Positions 56,904-64,000 of a DNA stretch of 64,000 bases are shown piece by piece. This stretch comes from Rheum nobile. Lineage: Eukaryota > Streptophyta > Magnoliopsida > Caryophyllales > Polygonaceae. Both the position numbers and the translations under genes were made by a program. The notes beneath the pieces were generated by a model. The model saw nothing but the letters and a program-made list of their open reading frames with translations, was not told where the DNA came from and did no database searches. The stretch spans positions 1,364,001-1,428,000 of the forward strand of contig WOAB01000056.1 of assembly GCA_027886185.1 (NCBI GenBank), in the 5' to 3' direction. Position 1 is the stretch's first letter. Each line of letters opens with the position of its first letter.

Positions 56904-57591
56904 AAGCCTGTATTAAGACGACATGAATTAAAGTAAGTTTTTATACATATATAATTTATTTTGGTTGGACAATGTATTTATTATTTTGTTAATTATATTT
57001 TCATTAGTTTTTCAAGTGTTTTTAGTATTTAAGATGTATCCTGTATTGTTTTTTGCGTGTTTGGTGATCTTTTATGTCTATATGTAAATAGTGACATTTT
57101 TAGTTGTATGTACCACATTTGATATAGTAAATAATATTAAAGTTTTAATTTTTAAGTTATTTTAGTTTGTAGATACTTCATGATTTCTATAATTGAATGT
57201 ATTTTGTAAGTGAACATAGTATACATTTCTTGACATAAGTGTGAATATAAAATGCAAAGTAATTACAATGAGTTGTTTGTATCAACGTAAAAATTAGAAA
57301 TATGTAATAACGTGGAGGAGTTAGATTAATAAAACTCTCTTTCCCATTTATCTATCTCAAAATAATAAATGATATTAAAGTGGAGGAGTTAAGGATGAGT
57401 TGAATTAAGACAACTCACTTTCCCTAACCCGTACCTTTACCTATGTGAGGCTGCCTCTTTGTTCCCACAACCTTAACCCTCTACAATATTCCACAACCCC
57501 CAACCTGACTCCATACCCTCCACCTACCGAAACACTGTATATATGCAGCAGGTTAACCGGCACTCCAGTCAGAGCACGACAACGAGAGAGA
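56904..57591. other. Spacer and leader of the reductase relic
   Basis: AT-rich, with CTGTATATATGCAG at about 57535-57548, a plausible TATA box 45-55 bp before the ATG at 57592. Confidence 0.4.
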
Positions 57592-58319
57592 ATGAGCGAA
57601 ACGGGAAAAAAGGTGTGTGCGTTACCGGCGCTTCAGGCTTCATTGCGTCGTGGCTCGTCTAGGCTCTTCTTCAACGTGGCTACACCGTCAAGGCCTTCGT
57701 TCGCGATCCCGGTTAGTTTCTCGATTTTACATATCTTCATGCTTTACAACTCCTTTTGCGGACGATTTCTCGTTACTATCGCTTTTTGTGGTAAAATCGC
57801 CCATTTTCGATTTCTAGGGTTTCATTACAGAGTTATCGGAGAAATTTATATGTCTAGGTTTTTTCCATTTCCTTCTCTCCCTTGTGAAACTCGAGTTTTG
57901 AATGCTCTTTATTTTAGTATACATGTAATTTATCGATTATCTATTTTCCTTTGAAGATGATCCTAAGAAATGTGGGCACTTGGTTGCACTTGATGGAGCT
58001 AAAGAGAGGCTCCATTTATTCAAGGCCAATGTATTCGAAAATGGCTCCTTCGATTTGGCATTGTTGGGTGTGATGGTGTTTTTCATACTACTTCTCTCTT
58101 TTACCATGATGTCAAAGATCCACAGGTTAATGTCTCCTTCCTATCTCTTTTCATCACATTTTTAGGTATAATAACATTGCTCCTCTTGAGGTACTGTGGA
58201 GTTTTTTTAGACAATGAGTTGTAGTTACCTGATTGAGTGTTTTATGTAATGTATCATGTTCCACGACACTCACAATTGCTCAACTTGCATATTTCAGGTA
58301 GCGCTAACTGATCCAGCGT
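57592..58319 (+). pseudogene. Cinnamoyl-CoA-reductase-like (SDR) gene fragment
   Basis: 5' part of a plant NADPH-dependent reductase of the CCR/DFR-like family (phenylpropanoid or aldehyde/ketone reduction, cytosolic). Exon 1 57592-57711: MSETGKKVC then, after a frameshift, the Rossmann motif GASGFIASWLV, an in-frame TAG, and LLQRGYTVKAFVRDP. Exon 2 57957-58125: DDPKK..HLVALDGAKERL, then a second frameshift before GVFHT and FYHDVKDPQ. Exon 3 fragment from 58298 (ALTDPA) runs into the inverted duplication. Splice sites are canonical. The catalytic half (YxxxK) is absent. Two frameshifts, one stop and the truncation make it a clear relic. Confidence 0.88.
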
Positions 58320-58580
58320 TCAAAGAATTTACTTTAATTTATGGCGTCTTAATACAGGCTTACAAACTTATATATAATGCAAAAGTAAACCATCAAATTT
58401 TGTTTGAAATCTACGTTAGTACTACAAACGTTTGAAGCAAGACTAAAATTAATATAATACCATTTAACTGATGCACAAATTGTTAAACCAGTATTAATAG
58501 TTCATACATATATATATATATATGAGAACAATAAGTTTCCAATTCATTTTAACCAACCGACAAACCATCACATTTTGTAA
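58320..58580. repeat. Inverted duplication, right arm
   Basis: Reverse complement of 56937-56904 plus 55116-54908. It truncates the reductase relic and carries a second copy of the small Helitron's 5' end (TATATATATATGAGAACAATAAG near 58509-58530). Confidence 0.88.
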
Positions 58581-59107
58581 TGGCAGATGCATTTGTAACG
58601 CTGCTATAAGATAACGGACCATAAGCATACATAGCACATGTAATAATAGAGAGGTCGCAAGCCAAAACAGCCCTCCAAGAGAAAATTTATCTAAGATACG
58701 AACGGGCTGCTTGCTGAACTAAAAACTTTCTATATCTCAGTAGCAAAATGAATTTCCTGTATGTTTTATTGCCCTATAACAACACGCTTTTTATTCTCAC
58801 ATATATGCATAACAATAAATCCCTCTATGCGTTCCAATCTTGCCCAACTTAAACACTTTCCATCTCAGACATCAATCATAAATAGAAGAATATATTCAAG
58901 AATTAGTAATGATGGACCACATAATTCTTACACCAAATTCTCCGGAATATCCTTTAGCGAGAACAAAAAATGACATTTTTCCTCACCCCTTTTATAAACT
59001 CATTAGACGTGTGACATAACGAATTTTGCTTGGCTCTTTGGTAAAAAACACGCACTCTTGCAAGTTGCAACCTCCAAACCCTTATATTCCTCCCTTCGCC
59101 ACTCACC
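58581..59107. other. Upstream region of the RING gene
   Basis: No ORF of note. It would contain the promoter and 5' UTR of the gene starting at 59108; I cannot assign a firm TATA box. Confidence 0.4.
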
Positions 59108-59842
59108 ATGCCCAAAGCTCCGCTCTCATGGATCATCGCCGTCCTCATCATCCTCTTCATCTACGCCTTCTTCTACTTCCGCCGCCGCTGCAACCACCAC
59201 CGATGGATCCGCCGCCTCTTCCACCGTCGCCGCTCCTGTGCTGCCCCCTTCCAGTTTCACCTCTTCGACTTTCAGGTGATGCACCTCGATGGCCTCGATC
59301 CCGCCGCTGTCGCCGCCCTATCAATCGACCACTTCGCCGCCTTGAAGCTTCTCACTAACGGCTGCGTGCCGTCTGATTGCGCTGTGTGTCTAGCCCCCTT
59401 TGATGATGATGAAACGTTGCGTTTCATCCCCAAATGTCAACACGCGTTCCACCCGGGCTGCCTCGACCCCTGGCTGGAGGCCCACACCACGTGCCCCTCA
59501 TGCCGAGCTAGCCTCGTCCAACCCGCTCCCGATTCGATTGGGCCGCAACCCGATCCTGAGTCGACTCGGACATACGACGTCGTGATAACAGTCGATTCGG
59601 CGGAGATAGAACATGAGCCTAGTAGCGGTGGAGGAGGGTTTACGATGGGGACCTCGCCGAAGGTGTTGTGGGCCCACTTCTGGAAGCAGAAGTCTCCGCT
59701 TCGGCTGAAGATCTTGGTGTGCCGGGTGCTCTCCGGCGCGTTCCCCCTCGCTCGACGGCGGCGGTGCGCGCTCTGCGGCGCCGGCGGGGAGACTTCGGAG
59801 CATTTGTTCTTCAGGTGTCCGATGGCGAGGGCGTTGTGGTAA
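59108..59842 (+). CDS. ATL-type RING-H2 E3 ubiquitin ligase with zf-RVT-like C-terminus
   Basis: Single-exon ORF of 244 residues, as ATL genes usually are. One membrane segment at 8-23 followed by Arg-rich sequence; GLD motif HLDGLDPAAVAAL at 59-71; canonical RING-H2 at 91-132 (CX2CX15CX1HX2HX2CX10CX2C) with the Pro-Trp of ATLs (DPW). It would transfer ubiquitin from an E2 at a membrane. After a Pro/Ser linker, residues 184-244 (PKVLWAHFWKQKSPLRLKIL... C220, C223, H232, C237 ...MARALW) look like the zf-RVT domain of LINE/RNase-H-type proteins, in the same GC-rich composition. The ORF stops right after that motif. Start chosen as the first ATG before the membrane segment. Confidence 0.85.
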   Translation: MPKAPLSWIIAVLIILFIYAFFYFRRRCNHHRWIRRLFHRRRSCAAPFQFHLFDFQVMHLDGLDPAAVAALSIDHFAALKLLTNGCVPSDCAVCLAPFDDDETLRFIPKCQHAFHPGCLDPWLEAHTTCPSCRASLVQPAPDSIGPQPDPESTRTYDVVITVDSAEIEHEPSSGGGGFTMGTSPKVLWAHFWKQKSPLRLKILVCRVLSGAFPLARRRRCALCGAGGETSEHLFFRCPMARALW

Positions 59843-59845
59843 TAC

Positions 59846-61498
59846 GTGCAACTCACTGTCTGGTACTCTAATATGGAGGCTTGATAATGGTTCTTTGCCT
59901 GGATGGCCAGATTTTATAGCCAAGTCTAACGATCCATTACATCTTCTAGAAGAGGTAATACGTTACACATTTTGGCTGGGCCTAGTGGAGTAATTACTGG
60001 TTGTTAATGCCTTTATTTTTGTTGACCATAGCAGAGTAATTACTGCCTATTAATGCCTCCTAAATGAGACATAATTACCAATTGTTACTACCTTGCAGGT
60101 GTTTGAAATTGGGGGCCTTCTCATATCCACCTCCGTCAGTTTTGCTCCAGGGAAATCATTTCTTTGACCGTCAGATTTGGCCTCCTCATATCCACCTCCG
60201 TCAGATTTGGTTCCAGGAAATCAAATATTTGTTATTGGGCCTTTCCCTACAAATTGTAAGACATATGAGGCCGGCCCAGTGGATTGGGCACATGTAATAT
60301 GTCCATCCTATGGTGATCCATTGTATGATACTCTAAATGTTCATGTTTGCTGCAAATAGAGTAAATGTACGTGTAGGCATTAATTGACCATTCCATTCTA
60401 CTTTATATATTTATAGATAGATTCGTGGTTAATAATTGATTCTTGCTATGAACTTGCACAACATAATGAGTTGCTACCAACATTGGATTTTGAATTTTTA
60501 AATATTGTTGGGTCACGATTTAAGATGACATGTCGGGATGTCATTTGTCGAGACGACAACAATCGAGTCGGCTTTTTTCAAATTAGTCATCCATCAAATC
60601 AACATCAAACATTGACTTAGCCTAAAAGACGACCGTCGACTTGGAAGACGACATCGACTTCATGCGCGCAATGGCTAGTGCATTTGTTATAATTGATGCA
60701 AGATCTTCAGGATCTAGTTTCAACTGCTCGTCTTCACAACTTCAGCAACAAGGAAGGAGGGGTTTTTTAGGAATATCAATTTGAATTCCTTACATATTAT
60801 CAGTTTTAAACATGCATTCTTGAGCACTTGTAAAGGATCATCTCTCATATTTTCTCGCCCACATGTAAACGTATGTTCTCTCATATTTACGTGTTTTCTT
60901 ATCTCTCTCACGTGTAAACACATTCTCTCACATCTTCTCCTACCCCTAGACAATCATACTCACGAATCCTCCATTAAATACCATAAAGAACAAGTTTGTA
61001 TGCTGATCCAAGTCGACATGAGCAGTCGTCTTTGTGTCAGCATGTATTTTATTTCATATCTACTCATAAACACCGTTGGGAGAACATGATTTATCATATT
61101 CTCATCTAATCAAGGGAGATCTATTTCCTTGCACTTACTTACATTAGTCCTTACATATTTTACATCGATTTAATTATAAATAATCAACATTTAAGATGTC
61201 GTCTTACACCTTTACATCTTGCAATTGATGCATCTTTAAACTACCTTACCCCTCAATGTGTCATATATACTTGACAGGGACCTTATAGTATCTTTAATGA
61301 TGATACTCATAATATCTTAGGATTTAAAAAATAAAAATTATGTCATTTAAAAAAACTTGTGTAAAAAGTATAAGGGGTACTATATGCAAGGTACTCTTTA
61401 TTTCATTTACTTAAAAAATTTGACAACATTTTTATTTTTTTAATGATTTAAGATACTCAAAGCAAATACCATCATTGAAGATTGTCTTAGTTTCAAGT
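59846..61498. other. Gene-free stretch downstream of the RING gene
   Basis: Contains a two-copy tandem repeat (unit about 65 bp, starts 60121 and 60186: TCATATCCACCTCCGTCAG). Otherwise AT-rich without supported genes. Confidence 0.45.
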
Positions 61499-61690
61499 AG
61501 GGGTGAGTAAACGGATATATCCATATCTGGTATGTCGGATATCCAGTAAAGAATATTCACAAAACTTCTATCCGTATCCAGTCCGTTTTGGACCGGATAT
61601 TCGGTAAATATTATCCGGATCGGATCGGATATTCGACTCGGATATCCAAATTATCCGATTACTAGAAAAATTATTAAAAATTAAATCAAA
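61499..61690. mobile_element. hAT-like MITE fragment
   Basis: One end TAGGGGTGAGTAAACGG, followed by GGATATCC/CGGATATT-rich subterminal sequence, fits hAT MITEs of this genome. The opposite terminus is not found before the Helitron at 61979. Confidence 0.5.
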
Positions 61691-61978
61691 ATGTTACTTT
61701 TTCTAATTCAATCAAAACTAACAATCCACAAAGTTCAAACTAAATGTCAAATATCAACACCATTTGCAAGTCCCGGTAATTTTTTCAAACAATTAAACTT
61801 GTCAACATTTTCAAATTGAGAACCATAAACGTATATATTATATAATAAGAGGAATTGACAAGTATATATAAAGTTGTAACTTTAACTTATATAATCAAAA
61901 TTTAATTCAATGATGAACACTCAGTCTTGACAGAAAAAATATTTGCTATGTTTAGTGAGGCGACAATTAGTACATGAA

Positions 61979-62867
61979 CTAGTATAGTGCCCGTGCCAAA
62001 TACGGGATTAGATTTATTAGTTTTTTTAAAATAATACGATATCAAAATCTACAAATTCAAGTCTTGTTTACGAAGACATGCATGACAAGAGTTGTGTAGC
62101 GTTTTGAAATTTCAATTAGTGTGTCGGCCTTCTTCTATCGGCCTTGGTACACTTATATTTTTGGAAGGGTTCAAAATAATATATATAGATTATATATATT
62201 ATATATTATATATATTCGAGATATTACTTTTAGTATTTGGGATAAGTATTCTAATTTGCTATATTATGCATACATGAATATTTTATACTATGTTTAATGG
62301 GTTGGTTAGTTTTACGTGATCAAAGAATGGAAATCGAAACCAGTTGGTCTAGTGGTTTGGCGCTAGACTCTTTTAAGTGTTTTATTCAGAGGTTTCGAGT
62401 TCGATTCCTATTGGAGGCGTGTATGGAGAATTGGAGATATTGATGTTGAGAGGGGTTTACCACTTCGTGTGCCAACAGTACCCCGGTCTGAACATAGAGC
62501 GGTTCCGACCGATCGAACCAGGCGATCAAGACCAATTTTTTTTTGGAAATCTGACTTGATAAGTTTGAATTTTGTGAGTTATTTTGATAGTTCTTAATAT
62601 TTGTAAAATCCACATGTTTGTTAAGATTTGTTAATTTGAATTTTGGTAAATTATTAAGAATTTAGCAAAAAGATAAAGATTTGGAAATTTTTATTTATTA
62701 TAAATAAGGTAGGAACCACTATTTAATATTTTTTTAAAAGGACGGATGACGTGGCACATCTCATAGACGACATATAGACAAATTAAACATAAGCTTGACA
62801 TGTAGAATTTAGTCATCTCTTTTAACATATATAGATTTTTTTTTGAAACCCTTTTAACATATATAGA
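61979..62867 (-). mobile_element. Helitron, 889 bp, carrying a SINE
   Basis: Minus strand: A precedes TCTATATATGTTAAAAGGG (5' end at 62867), and the 3' end has the hairpin CCCGTATTTGGCACGGG, a spacer and CTAG at 61982-61979 followed by T. The A/T insertion rule is met at both ends. No helicase. Confidence 0.82.
62336..62543 (+). mobile_element. tRNA-derived SINE
   Basis: A Pol III box A (TGGTCTAGTGGTTTGGCG) and box B (GAGTTCGATTCC) form a tRNA-like head; an unrelated body follows, shared with the truncated copy at 42324-42428; the end is a T-run. The 8-bp duplication TGGAAATC flanks it (62328-62335 and 62544-62551). It sits inside the Helitron and so is younger. Confidence 0.88.
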
Positions 62868-62888
62868 TAGATTATAAAGGATTTTGCC

Positions 62889-63268
62889 TAGACCTGTCAA
62901 AAACCGACCCAACTCGAAAACCCGACCCGAAAGGACCCGAACCCGACCCGAACGTCACTAGGTCAAGAAGGACCCGAACCCGACCCGACTCGACCCGAGC
63001 GCAAATCCGAGCTCGCGGGTCCCCTTTATTTTGTATATTTCATTTATATTAAATATTTTAATATATTTTATTAAATAATAATATAATATTAATTATATTA
63101 TTATAATTATTTTAATAAAGTTAACAATCATATTAATAATCATAAAAAAAAGGCATGTTCTACCCGTTGGATCAACCCGACCCGCCCGACCCGAAAATTT
63201 TATCAACCCAATCGACCCGAACCCGACATGACCCGAACCCGACCCGCCCGACCTAGTTGACGAGTCTA
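62889..63268. mobile_element. hAT MITE, GGGTCGGG family, copy 2
   Basis: Ends TAGACCTGTCAA and TTGACGAGTCTA, with an exact 8-bp duplication ATTTTGCC (62881-62888 and 63269-63276). The interior is the reverse complement of copy 1 at 53436, including its GCAAATCCGAGCTCGCGGGT block and AT-rich core. Confidence 0.95.
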
Positions 63269-63276
63269 ATTTTGCC

Positions 63277-64000
63277 TACAAATTACATTAATAGTAATAA
63301 TTGTCAAATCTTGGTCAAATCTAATTTGTATATAGTTAGTAAGTAATAAATTAATAGTCTGGTTATAAATCATTCTTCTTATACTATTTTACTTTTCATC
63401 TTCCATCCTTAAATTAGGACTATTCGGTTAATTCAATTTTCCATTCAATCTTGATTAAGTTGCTTTTCTATTAAATCCTAATGAATATGCATCCAACAAT
63501 ACTTGTGTGGTTCCATTTTTAGGCTTCTAATTTATCCGTGCTTTACTTGTTTTATTATTCAATTTTAAGCTATATCAATATATAAGGTAAAGAAGTTGCG
63601 TATGTAATTGTTAGATATTGATATAATAAAATATAAATATCATCCAGTGGTTCAGATTAAGAATAATCTTTTATTTTAGTAATTTTTTTGATAAGGAAAA
63701 TATATTACTCTTGATAACTTTTAAGATTCAATGATTTTATTTTTATTTTACAAATTATAATAGAAATACTAAATTATTACTTTATCAAACTAAATTTAAC
63801 AAACCCGCATGAATGATTAAAAGGTAACTTATATCAAACTTAATTGTTAATTAGAGTACATATGCAATAGATAATTCTCATTTTTATAAAGGTGTGTAAA
63901 TAAAAACCGTACTAATCTATAGGATGTTAATGATTGTTTGTAAATTTAAGTTTACGTAAAAAGTATAATATATATATATAGAGTATTGATTTAGGGTTTT
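63277..64000. other. AT-rich right flank, no gene
   Basis: No gene, RNA or bounded element detected. Confidence 0.45.

Noticed and set aside
59437..59923. Minus-strand ORFs of about 140 residues opposite the RING gene
   Set aside because: GC-rich shadows of the RING-H2 coding strand; no domain.

Overview
The window is nuclear DNA of a flowering plant. It is AT-rich, its genes carry GT-AG introns, and the coding families and mobile elements are plant ones: CNL-type NLRs, an ATL RING-H2 ligase, a cinnamoyl-CoA-reductase-like relic, a Cassandra LTR, a TRIM, a tRNA-derived SINE, an L1-type LINE, Ty3/gypsy elements, hAT MITEs and Helitrons. I cannot name the species. Most of the window is nested transposons.

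Host genes. (1) Minus strand 8287-3043: a CC-NBARC-LRR resistance gene. I could trace five phase-0 exons, including three short 3' exons that add a lysine-rich C-terminal tail. (2) Minus strand 43688-40454: an LRR gene that keeps the NLR winged-helix and LRR portions but has lost CC and NB-ARC. Two upstream exons with compatible phases may give it a new N-terminus containing a 19-residue tandem duplication. (3) Plus strand 59108-59842: an intact ATL RING-H2 ubiquitin-ligase ORF whose C-terminus resembles the zinc finger of plant LINE reverse transcriptases. (4) Plus strand 57592-58319: a decayed fragment of a cinnamoyl-CoA-reductase-like gene.

Layout. 1-3 kb: a hAT MITE with a perfect 8-bp target duplication, then box-rich AT DNA. 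3-8.3 kb: the NLR, with transposons in its introns. 10-13.2 kb: nested Helitrons. 13.8-21.7 kb: a gag-only gypsy element split into two inverted halves. 22.07-35.49 kb: an old L1-type LINE with an 11-bp target duplication, itself cut at 24369-29703 by a gag-protease gypsy element (tRNA-Asp primer site, 5-bp duplication). 35.6-39.6 kb: a Helitron. 40.4-43.7 kb: the LRR gene. 44.4-48.4 kb: a transposon-like block with 36 copies of an 8-bp box and telomere-like tracts. 48.5 kb: a solo Cassandra LTR. 51.1-51.6 kb: a complete TRIM. 53.4 and 62.9 kb: two copies of one hAT MITE family in opposite orientation. 54.4-58.6 kb: a small Helitron, a solo gypsy LTR, the reductase relic and an inverted duplication. 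62 kb: a Helitron carrying a SINE.

The signal least explained by known features is a GC-rich near-palindrome, CGGCGGGCGCCG with its sister CGGCGGTCGCCG. It recurs in the promoter-side LTR DNA of both unrelated gypsy elements and inside the coding region of one. Many element boundaries rest on target duplications read directly from the sequence. Splice models and family names are inference.
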